Shown piece by piece: positions 44,937 to 53,956 of a DNA stretch of 64,000 nt. Each line of letters opens with the position of its first letter. Within the stretch, counting starts at the first letter, position 1. A model generated the notes under the pieces. The model was not told where the DNA came from. It was given only the letters and a program-made list of their open reading frames with translations, and searched no databases. Position numbers and translations under genes: made by a program. This DNA comes from Tritrichomonas musculus (lineage: Eukaryota > Parabasalia > Tritrichomonadida > Tritrichomonadidae), in contig JAPFFF010000068.1 in NCBI GenBank assembly GCA_039105265.1, forward strand, positions 124,001-188,000, read 5' to 3'.

Positions 44937-45082
44937 ATAAACGTTCTCCAAAAAATTTTATAAATAAACGTTCTCCAAACAAATTTTATGAATAAACGTT
45001 CTCCAAAAAATATTTTATAAATAAACGTTCTCCAAAAAAATTTTATAAATAAACGTTTTCCAAAAAAAATATTTTAATAAAT
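44937..45082 (+). repeat. five tandem ATAAACGTTCTCC repeats, 27-29 bp
   Basis: ACGTTCTCC (the last copy ACGTTTTCC) recurs at 44941, 44968, 44996, 45025 and 45053, separated by A/T runs. The regular array may be a terminal repeat zone or binding array. Confidence 0.85.
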
Positions 45083-45173
45083 ATTTTTTATATAACATTT
45101 CAATCAAAAATTTTATGTGATTTATTTTTATTAATTTAATTTTTTATCACATATAAAATAGACATAAGAAAAA

Positions 45174-45575
45174 ATGCCAATTCCACATTTCAATACAACC
45201 GAGTTTTTTATTAATGAAAACGAACTTATCATAAACAATAATGAAAACGAACCTATCATATATGAAGGACCTCTAGGTCCCGCGACTACGTCGTTTTATG
45301 AAGCTTATACAGAATATAAAGGTATATTAGATGAATTAAATATTATTATTAATAATAAATGTGCTGAATGGAAATCTAGGGTAATAAATCATTATAATAA
45401 TGACGATATCATGAGTATAATAATTGAAGATGCTCAACGATATCAAAATATATTATCAGCATTCTATGATATAATTAATAGTAATAATTCTATTGATACT
45501 AATGACAAAGATGAATTATTAGAATATATAGCTGAATTAAATTTTGAATGTGAAGAATCTTTAAAATATGATTAA
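45174..45575 (+). CDS. unknown 133-residue protein
   Basis: The N-terminus has duplicated Asn/Glu-rich phrases (NENELIINNN, NENEPIIYEG). The rest is helical. It follows directly after the tandem-repeat zone, which may supply its promoter. No family is recognised. Confidence 0.5.
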   Translation: MPIPHFNTTEFFINENELIINNNENEPIIYEGPLGPATTSFYEAYTEYKGILDELNIIINNKCAEWKSRVINHYNNDDIMSIIIEDAQRYQNILSAFYDIINSNNSIDTNDKDELLEYIAELNFECEESLKYD

Positions 45576-45604
45576 ATGATTGTAATATTTTTAAAATATT
45601 TAAA

Positions 45605-45844
45605 ATGAATAGTGAATTTTCAAATATAAAACATTGGGTAAAAGGCATTCAATATATGATTAATAAATGTCCTGATGAGTATCATCATTATATACGAAAT
45701 ATTAAAAACTTATTTGTAAATGAATTAACCGAAGATAATAAGAATGAAACCGTTAATAACCTATTATTATTAAATGAGTTCGAACAAATACTTCAAAATA
45801 TGATTTGTCAATATGAAACACTAACAAATGATATTTTAAAATAA
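45605..45844 (+). CDS. unknown 79-residue protein
   Basis: A small helical protein (MNSEFSNIKHWVKGI) 29 bases after the preceding gene; the two may be co-transcribed. No family is recognised. Confidence 0.45.
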   Translation: MNSEFSNIKHWVKGIQYMINKCPDEYHHYIRNIKNLFVNELTEDNKNETVNNLLLLNEFEQILQNMICQYETLTNDILK

Positions 45845-45982
45845 ATAGATTCAATACAATATAAATTAACAGGTAAAACTGTATTAAATGATTAGACTAA
45901 TTTATTTTTCAATTCGGCTTAAAGAGCCTCAGGTTTAAAGTCCGTTCACATATCATAATATAGATATTTAATAATATAATAA

Positions 45983-46351
45983 ATGTCAATATTAACAAGA
46001 ACCAATTTTAAAGGTGTGAAACTTGATAAACTTAATCAATATATAAGATTAATTAATGAATCATTAAACGAACAAATTAATATATCTACGTCATGGCAAG
46101 GTTCAGTTTCAAATTTAAAGAATTTCTTAAATGATAATAATTTTGCACTATATGAAGGTTCAAGAATAAATGATAAATCAATTTCAAATTTTGTTTCTAG
46201 ATTAAATAATTTTCAAAACAAAAACGATAATTTAAATTTTTTAGCAATTAATAAAATGAATAAATCGAAAATTCCGCAATTAATAAATAATGTTTCTCAA
46301 TTAAACCAAATGCGGGATAGTAGTAATGGTCTGTGCGGGATGACCATCTAA
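45983..46351 (+). CDS. unknown 122-residue protein
   Basis: The ATG is preceded by TAATATAATAA, a promoter-like pattern repeated at other starts in regions B and C. The protein contains a segment (LDKLNQYIRLINESLNEQIN, then NFLNDNNFALYEG) whose spacing resembles the start of the ORF at 47077 (ITKFIAILNTKLN, YFNDNNAYNILLG). The two may share a small domain. Function is unknown. Confidence 0.5.
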   Translation: MSILTRTNFKGVKLDKLNQYIRLINESLNEQINISTSWQGSVSNLKNFLNDNNFALYEGSRINDKSISNFVSRLNNFQNKNDNLNFLAINKMNKSKIPQLINNVSQLNQMRDSSNGLCGMTI

Positions 46352-46591
46352 TAATTTTACTAGTACCTTGCCCAGCATACCTTGCAAGCCAACAAGCTCA
46401 GGTATAAAAAATCAGGTATGTGTACTTGTTATTGTTTTTACCCGTGTTTCCATTACCAACCTATACATTTGAATAATTTTCTGGAACCCTTTATCAACTC
46501 ATTATGTTTTGATAGGATAACTAAGTTTTTACAATTTTTCAAAAATTATATTTTTTAAAAAATTTTTAATTTTTTATTTCCACTACATATA

Positions 46592-46993
46592 ATGGAAGCC
46601 TTTGCTAATTATGCTGCTAAACAACTCCGTACATATGGAACAGATATGTATAACCTTTTTGCTGACATTTGTGATAAAGTCATTGATGGTGACCGTGATG
46701 CTATTGATGTTATTGAACCCTTTATTATAGACGCACAAATGGATATATTCAGAAAGCAGAATCACTTATACATATCTTTTCATGATGAAAATGCTGCTTT
46801 TCGTGAGTATGGAGAAATATTTGATTACTATATTGATGAGCTTACTGGTGGTTATGACGATTATGATATTATGCCATATCACTTTCCAAAGAAGTTTTAC
46901 GATGAGGTATACGAATTCTTTAAATACACTGATGAAGGAAAGAAATGCATGAATGAATTCAATCCAAACACTGATAAGATTCAGGAAATTTAA
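46592..46993 (+). CDS. unknown acidic protein
   Basis: This 133-residue acidic protein is rich in Asp, Tyr and Phe (GGYDDYDIMPYHFPKKF) and begins MEAFANYAAKQLRTYG. No motif is recognised. The codon usage is visibly less AT-biased than that of the three genes before it. Confidence 0.5.
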   Translation: MEAFANYAAKQLRTYGTDMYNLFADICDKVIDGDRDAIDVIEPFIIDAQMDIFRKQNHLYISFHDENAAFREYGEIFDYYIDELTGGYDDYDIMPYHFPKKFYDEVYEFFKYTDEGKKCMNEFNPNTDKIQEI

Positions 46994-47076
46994 TTAAAAA
47001 AGCAATTATTATTTTTGTATTTTAAATATTTTAAATATTATAATTTTATTCTTATACAAAACGAACCAAACGCCTG

Positions 47077-48174
47077 ATGACAAATTTAATACCAGAAACA
47101 TTATTCAATTTGGATACAGAAACAATAACCAAATTCATTGCGATTCTGAACACTAAATTAAATGCTAATATTATTATTGACCAAGACAACAATATAAATA
47201 TTACAAGGCTATGTAAATATTTCAACGACAATAATGCTTACAATATTCTTCTTGGTGATATTAAGCCTGATGAATTAGCTCCTACAGATGTTATTGATGA
47301 AATTACCATTAATAATTACATTGATGAAGTTATCAAACAAAACCAACAACGAATAACAACAATAATTAATACACCCGAAGTAAATGAACCAGAAAACGAA
47401 GAACTGTACGAGTACCTTAAGAAAAATGGTCAACAATTCACTAGTAAGCATAATGATTTTCTAATAGTTAATTTTCCAAATGATTTCGATAGAGCAGTAG
47501 CAGCTTTGCAAGCATATGACTACCCAGAAGCTTTGGTTAAAGAACGTAATGATTATGGTAAACCTATTGTTACATACTATTTCAATGAAATATCATCTCT
47601 AGCAAACATATATGATGCCTTGCTTCAGGTTTACCAAAGTGAACTAAAACCATTTAAAATACATTTTCAACTTTCAGGAGTCTTTGAAACAAGTACCTTT
47701 GACTTTGAAACTTATGAAGAAAAATATGATTATGAGGCTAGAGAGATCAGATGGCAAAACTACAAATCTGCCATACCAATTATAGTAAAAGATGAACGAA
47801 ACCTTGATGAATGCAAAATGTATATAGAAACAGTGCTAAACAGCTATGAAACAACTTCATCAAACAATAAACTAACAATTGTACACTCAATATCCTTTAC
47901 GATATCGAGAATGCGTAAGGTTACAGGTCGTATCAAAGATCTTCCAGAAATATTCAAGAAGAGTAATAATTATATAATTGTTGATGATGAAGATGATAAT
48001 TTATGTTGGTACCGATTTCTTGCTTGTTGTTTGTTTCCTGAATTGACTAATACAACCAAATACGACATCAAACATCGTACTAAACGTGCCAAGAAACTGC
48101 TACTTGAGGAATATGGAATAACTTATACAACAAAAATACCAAAGCATGCACAAACAATATTGGACAATTTATAA
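47077..48174 (+). CDS. polymerase N-terminal-region ORF with OTU-like motif
   Basis: This 365-residue ORF lies 9 bases before the polymerase ORF at 48184. Near residues 305-315 it has DDNLCWYRFLACC, which corresponds to the OTU-like Cys motif preceding the exonuclease in the polymerases at 10055 and 61060. The N-terminal part has no recognisable domain. It is listed as a separate part of Region B. Confidence 0.6.
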   Translation: MTNLIPETLFNLDTETITKFIAILNTKLNANIIIDQDNNINITRLCKYFNDNNAYNILLGDIKPDELAPTDVIDEITINNYIDEVIKQNQQRITTIINTPEVNEPENEELYEYLKKNGQQFTSKHNDFLIVNFPNDFDRAVAALQAYDYPEALVKERNDYGKPIVTYYFNEISSLANIYDALLQVYQSELKPFKIHFQLSGVFETSTFDFETYEEKYDYEAREIRWQNYKSAIPIIVKDERNLDECKMYIETVLNSYETTSSNNKLTIVHSISFTISRMRKVTGRIKDLPEIFKKSNNYIIVDDEDDNLCWYRFLACCLFPELTNTTKYDIKHRTKRAKKLLLEEYGITYTTKIPKHAQTILDNL

Positions 48175-48183
48175 GGAGTAACA

Positions 48184-51100
48184 ATGGAGGAAATGAAAGA
48201 ATTAGCCGAAAAACATAAAATCAACATAAACATATATGAATACAACAATGACAAACAATATGACTTACAGGAACAATGGTATTTCAACAAAGATTACACA
48301 ACTTATTCAGCCTTATTATTTACCAAAGACCTTACAGTTCATATTATGTTTATCAAAGATGCTGAAAAACTTACTGCAATTCATGTTTGTCCAAAATGCA
48401 ATTCTTATGTTCATTACGGGCATAGCAATATCAAACGTTTCGATGATCATGTCAAACATTGTGATGGTAAGTATAAGAAACAATTTGTTCCAGCCAAGGA
48501 AGCATTACCATATTGTCCACATATTTTAAACAATCCTGTCTATGAGTATTGTCTTGCACACGGACTACCATGGAAACCGAATATCTATTATATGACATAT
48601 GACTTTGAAACAATGGATCAAGTTGTAAATACAGAAGCCAGTAAATCAACTATTATCAATACACGACTCTTACCGTTATCAGTTTCCTCATGCGTAAAGT
48701 CTGCTTCTGGCTTAACAACAAAGCATTTTAGTTTACAGGATAACAAAGATTTCATTCCATTATGGCTTGATTGGCTTTTTGAACAATCATTAATTGTATA
48801 CAAAGACAAACAACAATACTCATGTGTACCTGAAAAGATAGACAACAATATAACTACCATAACGGTATTTGGTTTCAATTCTTCAAGATTTGATAGTAAT
48901 CTATTCAAACAATATCTTAATGCCTCTCATTGGAAAATTGAATCAAATAGCATCATTGGAACATTATCATCACTAAAACAATTCGTACTTACTTCAACTA
49001 AATATCCAACCAAACTTCGTTTTATAGATGCTCAAGCTTTTGTTGCCGGTGGAACATTAAAGCAATTTGGTGTTGACTTTGGAGGTGAAACCAACAGTAA
49101 CAAGGGAGTCTTTCCGTATGAGGCTATCAATAGTGATAATTACAATGAAGTTTTATCTTCAACAGAACCATTTGCTTATGATGACTTCTATAGTTATTTG
49201 AACCAACGAAACCCATTATCTAAGGAAGATTATGCAGAATATGTAAATGATTGCAAGAACTACAAAAATAGATGGGATTACTTACTAGCTTATAATGATA
49301 ATGATGTAGAAATGATGATTAAGCCAATTGACAATCTTATTGCTATGAACGCTGAATATAATGTGGACATGATATCAAACTTATCATTATCAAAGTGTTC
49401 AGCATGTATCAAGTACGCTCTTGCTTATAAAGATTTTGATCCTACCACTGAATACGACATAATTAACAAAGAAAATTCCTTCAAACCAACAATCAAATGG
49501 TGGAAATATAAATGTGACTGTTATTACAAGCAAGATCAAAAATATAATCAAACCCATAGTAATAACATGCGAAATCTTGACAAATGTATATCAGTTTCTG
49601 ATTTTGATGAATTTATGAAAATGTACAATAATGGTTGTTGCCATTTATGTAAGGAACATTTTACAAACGTAAACAAACCAACACTTGATAGAATTGATAA
49701 CGATATTGGACATGAATTGAGCAATTGCAAACTCGCTTGTGTAGAATGTAATAAGCTCCGTAAACGTGATGACCCAAAAATAACCTCATTAAGAATTCAG
49801 TTGAAGAAGTTTTGTAAACTAAATCATTTACCTACTCTCATTAACGATGAACAAGAATATTATAGTTTACGAAATAACATAACAGGAGGACTATCAAACG
49901 TACAGCACAGATATAATATTAAAGGTGAAACACATATTAATAAGTTTAGGTACGATGCAATCAATAATAAAGTTCTTTCGTACGACACTCCAAATATAAT
50001 GACACATGTTGTTGGAGTTGATTTTAATAGTTTGTACCCTTCATCGTTTTCTTCTACAAAACATGATTTCAATAAATATCATGGTGGAATTATGTACATG
50101 CCAGGCAGTTTCGTACGCAGAATAGATGTTAAAGACAAGCAATCAAAACAAAAGGCAATAGACATTATAACTAGCAAAACAAGATTCCAACCAAATCCAA
50201 AACACTTATTCATAGCAAAAGTAAAGTTAGTATGCCCAGCAAGCAAGATCAATTACTTCATTAATTTTCCTCCAGTCTTCAGAAACATTAACATCAAAAA
50301 TGAGGAATTAGTAATAGGAAGTTATATGTACTCTTATCTTCAAGAGCATAAACTAGCCTCATTAGACAAAGAAGAACGCAAACTTACTATGTTACTTGAC
50401 ACTTATGGAGAATATATGACATTTAGCAATTACTATTTATGGTTCTTACTTGATCATGGCTTAGTGCTAGAGGATGTAAAGAGTGTCTCAATTTATGAAG
50501 CTCATACAGGATTTCGTGAATTTGTTACTACATTCATGAAGAAACGACAAGATATTATTGCTGGGAAGTCAAATGGTAATGAAAAGTTTTACAAGATTAG
50601 TATGAATGGTTCGTATGGTTACGATGGAATGAACACTGAGAAGTTTTGTAAAGTAAAAATATGTGATACTAACAAAGCTTATCAGTATATTATTTCTCAA
50701 ACGTACGTGAATGGTGCTCAATTAAATGATGATCTCTTTATTATTCAACAACAACTAAAAACTTATCATTGCACTACCTGCTTACAAGAATCATTTTGGA
50801 CATTAGATAATGCTAAATTCTGGTACTGTACCTTCTACTATGATTTTATGAATAGGTGCTTGGACATGAATAGACTTCATTTAACTTCTTTGGACACTGA
50901 TTCATATTACTGGGCTGTAGCAGGTGAACCTTCAAAAGGTATTGACCAAGAATTTAAATATATCATCAAAGATCATGAATTTTATAATAAACACATTTAC
51001 AAGTTCATGCCGAATACAGATTTGCATAGTATTTATGATGAAAAGAAGATATTAGGATTGTGCGTGGAGAAGTTTGGAGAAAACCAAATTGCACTTGCAC

Positions 51101-51390
51101 CAAAATGCTACACAATATGGAATAATGACGGACAAACAAAATCACTAAAGTTGAAAGGTGTTAGTCTAAAGAAAAATAATATTGTACATGAAGACTACAA
51201 CGATATCGTTTTGAATAAATCTATTAAAGTTGGTAAGAACATTAACTTACAAATGAAGAACAATATTATGTCAAAGGTTACTGTTAACAAAAATGCTTTA
51301 ACTGGTTCACACACAAAAATGATTGTACTAGAGAATCAAGCTTGTTTACCTTTCATTACTGGACTCACTGCAAAAGATTATTCTTATTAA
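48184..51390 (+). CDS. polB: family B DNA polymerase (B) with HNH-like insert
   Basis: This 1068-residue ORF has an early zinc-finger-like segment (HVCPKCNSYVH, then DDHVKHC, near 66-95). Exonuclease motifs are YDFETMD (near 140), FNSSRFD (near 230) and YNDNDVE (near 370). An HNH-like zinc motif follows (CHLCKEHF, LDRIDNDIGHE, CVECNKLRK, near 486-528). Polymerase motifs are DFNSLYPSS (near 613), MNGSYGYD (near 805) and LDTDSYYW (near 903). The polymerase motifs differ from those of the other two, so it is a separate lineage. HNH motifs usually mark nucleases; here it may act as a nuclease or as a structural zinc site. An AAGGAG sequence before the ATG looks like a bacterial ribosome site but is taken as chance. 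Confidence 0.88.
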   Translation: MEEMKELAEKHKININIYEYNNDKQYDLQEQWYFNKDYTTYSALLFTKDLTVHIMFIKDAEKLTAIHVCPKCNSYVHYGHSNIKRFDDHVKHCDGKYKKQFVPAKEALPYCPHILNNPVYEYCLAHGLPWKPNIYYMTYDFETMDQVVNTEASKSTIINTRLLPLSVSSCVKSASGLTTKHFSLQDNKDFIPLWLDWLFEQSLIVYKDKQQYSCVPEKIDNNITTITVFGFNSSRFDSNLFKQYLNASHWKIESNSIIGTLSSLKQFVLTSTKYPTKLRFIDAQAFVAGGTLKQFGVDFGGETNSNKGVFPYEAINSDNYNEVLSSTEPFAYDDFYSYLNQRNPLSKEDYAEYVNDCKNYKNRWDYLLAYNDNDVEMMIKPIDNLIAMNAEYNVDMISNLSLSKCSACIKYALAYKDFDPTTEYDIINKENSFKPTIKWWKYKCDCYYKQDQKYNQTHSNNMRNLDKCISVSDFDEFMKMYNNGCCHLCKEHFTNVNKPTLDRIDNDIGHELSNCKLACVECNKLRKRDDPKITSLRIQLKKFCKLNHLPTLINDEQEYYSLRNNITGGLSNVQHRYNIKGETHINKFRYDAINNKVLSYDTPNIMTHVVGVDFNSLYPSSFSSTKHDFNKYHGGIMYMPGSFVRRIDVKDKQSKQKAIDIITSKTRFQPNPKHLFIAKVKLVCPASKINYFINFPPVFRNINIKNEELVIGSYMYSYLQEHKLASLDKEERKLTMLLDTYGEYMTFSNYYLWFLLDHGLVLEDVKSVSIYEAHTGFREFVTTFMKKRQDIIAGKSNGNEKFYKISMNGSYGYDGMNTEKFCKVKICDTNKAYQYIISQTYVNGAQLNDDLFIIQQQLKTYHCTTCLQESFWTLDNAKFWYCTFYYDFMNRCLDMNRLHLTSLDTDSYYWAVAGEPSKGIDQEFKYIIKDHEFYNKHIYKFMPNTDLHSIYDEKKILGLCVEKFGENQIALAPKCYTIWNNDGQTKSLKLKGVSLKKNNIVHEDYNDIVLNKSIKVGKNINLQMKNNIMSKVTVNKNALTGSHTKMIVLENQACLPFITGLTAKDYSY

Positions 51391-51442
51391 AAAATTCATT
51401 CTTATTTTTGTTTTTTGTTTTTTATTTTTATTTTAAACAGTA

Positions 51443-51745
51443 ATGTCAAACGAACAAGAAATAATAAAAGAGTTATTAGAAATCAAGCAGTTATTAAATC
51501 GCTTATTAGACAAACCAAAAATAACTAAACAGAGAACAGCTCCATTCAACAAAAGCAAAAATATGAATGATGAACAAAGAAAACAAGTTATGGAGTATAT
51601 ACAAAATGAAGATAACAAAAATGAAATAACAAAGCTACCAAAGCACAAACAAATCTCATATGTCAGACGAGAACTCAAAGAAAAATATAACATCAATCTT
51701 TCAATTTATATGACTGACAAACTAATTAACAAAATTATGCCTTAA
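51443..51745 (+). CDS. small coiled-coil basic protein
   Basis: A leucine-rich heptad at the N-terminus (EIIKELLEIKQLLNRLLDK) is followed by a basic helical part of about 60 residues. An oligomeric DNA-binding role is possible. It overlaps the 3' end of the fibre gene on the opposite strand by 11 bases. No family is recognised. Confidence 0.55.
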   Translation: MSNEQEIIKELLEIKQLLNRLLDKPKITKQRTAPFNKSKNMNDEQRKQVMEYIQNEDNKNEITKLPKHKQISYVRRELKEKYNINLSIYMTDKLINKIMP

Positions 51746-53942
51746 AAACTGCAAGCATATTTGTGTTTATGATACTAGTAATAATTCCTACTGTCATCCT
51801 TCTTATTTTTGCTGTTACCGCAGTGGCACCAGCAAGAATCTTTAGTTTATTGTCATCATCTATAAAAACTTCGTCACCTGTACAATAACATGATGAATCT
51901 GTGACACGCACAAGGTAATCGCCATGGGAAGCGAATGTTACTGAATTATTCTTGGTATCTATTTTTGTGCAAATTCCTATATACTCTTTCCATGTTCCTT
52001 GTGTTTTCACTGAGCAAATACAATCTGTAGTATCATTCACAGTTGATGGTATCCACATATCACCATCATGTTTATAAACCTTACCAGTCATATATACTGG
52101 AGCTCCAATAACGAAATCATTAATAGAGTTCATTGCTGATTCAATTGGAGCATAATGTGTGATTGTATTTGAACCATTGGATGTAATTGTACCGTTAACC
52201 TTTAAATTAGAATCAATTATTGTATTTCTTGCTGAACCAAACATTTGAAAAGATTGAAATTTATAACCATCAACATATATATACAATTCACCTGTATTAG
52301 CAACTTTTGAAGATTTATATTCAAAATCAGTATTATATACATCATTATATCCAAAACTAATTGAAGTAATAACATTAGCATCAACAGAACTATAAAATTT
52401 AGCTATATTACTTGACGGACTAGTTATTTCTAATAAACTATTTTTCTTTATATATTTTTCATCAACATATGACTTCAATGCAAAGTTATCAGTCACATAT
52501 TTCACCGAAGTAATCATATCATTGTTCACAGGTCGGCGACGGATTAATGTGATAGATGCATCATATATATTGGTCAGTGTATCGTCCTCTGCTCTCAATG
52601 AGATAATATGGGTATTATAATTAATATTTATTAATTCACCACTGGTTGATTTGTAAATCATATTCAAACTTTTAAATAAACTGTATCCGTATTCAGCTTC
52701 TTCATATGATGCATCATCGGCATTTCGTTTGAATTTGACAATAATAGTTTCGGTAGTGAATACTTTCCTTACATCATCATCAGGAACTACACAACCACTA
52801 TCATTCTGTGTACATTGAATTGTGCTTTGTTGGGAACCTTCATTAGTAATACTCTCAGTTTTTACAAATGGCGATTCAATTTGAGCTTTAATGACATTCA
52901 TTAACCATTGAGTATTGCCACTTGAATTATACACCATAAATTCACCACGATTATACCATACAATATATGATCCATTATCTAACATCATTCTATAACCTCT
53001 CAAATATTTTTCATAAGGCTTGAATATCAAATCAAAATGTTGTATATTGTTAATGTAATCCGTGTTAGAACCCCAATTAACATCAAATATCACATGTATA
53101 TCGGTTTCTGGTAAGTATGGTTTTACAAATATATAATCACGAACAGGATCCGGATATTCAATATTCAATTCAGTTCCGTATAATGCAGTACTCAGTGCAG
53201 ATTCATTAACCAAATCTGTTGGAATATCTGTTTTCAATGCATACTTATCTAATTCATAAGCCAATTCATTCTCATCAACAAACTTCTCATCAGCTTGTGC
53301 ACTAGTAAAATAAGCTGTCAAGTCAACTGGTTCTGGTATATCTGTTGAGAGTGCATACTTGGTCATATCTGGTAAGTCTTGTGTCTTCACGTACTCACTT
53401 AAGTTCGTAAGCTTCGCATACTCATCAAGATTAATCAAATCCATTGCTTTAGTTATTGCCATGGATGATAATATATATGATGCTTGTGCTGATAGCGGTT
53501 TATCATCATTCATTAATTTCTGTTGAACTTCTTCTGTTGGTTCTTCATTCGGATTCAATTGTAGTTCATTATTTTTGAGAACTGTAGGTATTTCAGGTAT
53601 GTCAGTTGATAATGCAAAATTGTTAACAACGTAATCACGTAATGTATTAACAGCGTTTTGAATTTCTTCACTACTAGCATACTTTAATAATTCTTTATTG
53701 AATTCCTCTGTTTTCAAATAATCGAATAAATCAGTTGTTTTCGCGTACTCATCAAGATTCGTAAGCTTTGCGTAAGGTTCCAATAATTCTTTCAATTCCT
53801 CGGTATTCAAGCTTGACCCCATATTATTTCCGTTATTGCATTGACACCCACATGAAGTGGCATATTGTTTTATGTATTCTATTATTAATTCATCTATAGT
53901 ATTCACTTTCTTGATACTACCTGCTTGCTCTATTGTGAACAT
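51735..53942 (-). CDS. short fibre-like protein
   Basis: This 735-residue protein has a GCQCNNG segment near 35, then fibre-type repeats: LDEYAKTTD, LSEYVKTQD, KYALSTDIPE, KYALKTDIP. These give a phage-fibre-like stalk. A beta-rich middle follows. The last 135 residues (ITHYAPIES, CICSVKTQGTWKEYIGIC, FASHGDYLVRV, KIRRMTVGIIT) closely match the end of the Element A protein at 18638. It probably forms a trimeric spike. It is divergent from 53957 with only 14 bases between start codons. Confidence 0.7.
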   Translation of the reverse strand: MFTIEQAGSIKKVNTIDELIIEYIKQYATSCGCQCNNGNNMGSSLNTEELKELLEPYAKLTNLDEYAKTTDLFDYLKTEEFNKELLKYASSEEIQNAVNTLRDYVVNNFALSTDIPEIPTVLKNNELQLNPNEEPTEEVQQKLMNDDKPLSAQASYILSSMAITKAMDLINLDEYAKLTNLSEYVKTQDLPDMTKYALSTDIPEPVDLTAYFTSAQADEKFVDENELAYELDKYALKTDIPTDLVNESALSTALYGTELNIEYPDPVRDYIFVKPYLPETDIHVIFDVNWGSNTDYINNIQHFDLIFKPYEKYLRGYRMMLDNGSYIVWYNRGEFMVYNSSGNTQWLMNVIKAQIESPFVKTESITNEGSQQSTIQCTQNDSGCVVPDDDVRKVFTTETIIVKFKRNADDASYEEAEYGYSLFKSLNMIYKSTSGELININYNTHIISLRAEDDTLTNIYDASITLIRRRPVNNDMITSVKYVTDNFALKSYVDEKYIKKNSLLEITSPSSNIAKFYSSVDANVITSISFGYNDVYNTDFEYKSSKVANTGELYIYVDGYKFQSFQMFGSARNTIIDSNLKVNGTITSNGSNTITHYAPIESAMNSINDFVIGAPVYMTGKVYKHDGDMWIPSTVNDTTDCICSVKTQGTWKEYIGICTKIDTKNNSVTFASHGDYLVRVTDSSCYCTGDEVFIDDDNKLKILAGATAVTAKIRRMTVGIITSIINTNMLAVFKA

Positions 53943-53956
53943 TTATAATATAATAA
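53943..53956. promoter_or_regulatory. 14-bp divergent promoter TTATAATATAATAA
   Basis: CAT-TTATAATATAATAA-ATG: the two start codons face outward from a 14-base, nearly palindromic AT block. TATAATAAATG also precedes the gene at 45983, and ATATAATAAAATG the gene at 60357. It resembles the compact late promoters of some cytoplasmic DNA viruses; this is inference. Confidence 0.55.

Larger units (their letters stand above)
44501..45173. other. gene-free region: GC-rich island, then repeats
   Basis: About 44546-44720 is a GC-rich island (for example GCGGGGCTGGGGTCGCGGAT) with no convincing ORF. It could be a structured RNA, a host remnant or an element terminus; none is demonstrated. From 44770 to 45085 two short repeat families follow, both AT-rich with AACCG or AACG cores. 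The next gene starts at 45174. Confidence 0.5.

Noticed and set aside
44937-45082. CRISPR array of ATAAACGTTCTCC units
   Set aside because: The sequences between cores are simple A/T runs of similar content, not unique spacers, and no cas-like gene is near.
178-45173. Terminal inverted repeats pairing the 0.2-kb and 44-45-kb zones
   Set aside because: The left sequence TGCATTTTTTGACACCC has no reverse-complement match on the right; the repeat families of the two zones differ.
45900-45945. tRNA fragment suggested by CGGCTT...GCCTCAGGTTTAAAGTCC
   Set aside because: No acceptor stem, D arm or anticodon arm of the right length could be paired.
48170-48186. AAGGAG a few bases before the ATG at 48184 as a Shine-Dalgarno site
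   Set aside because: It is the only good match seen in the window; neighbouring genes lack it and the setting is a eukaryotic element.
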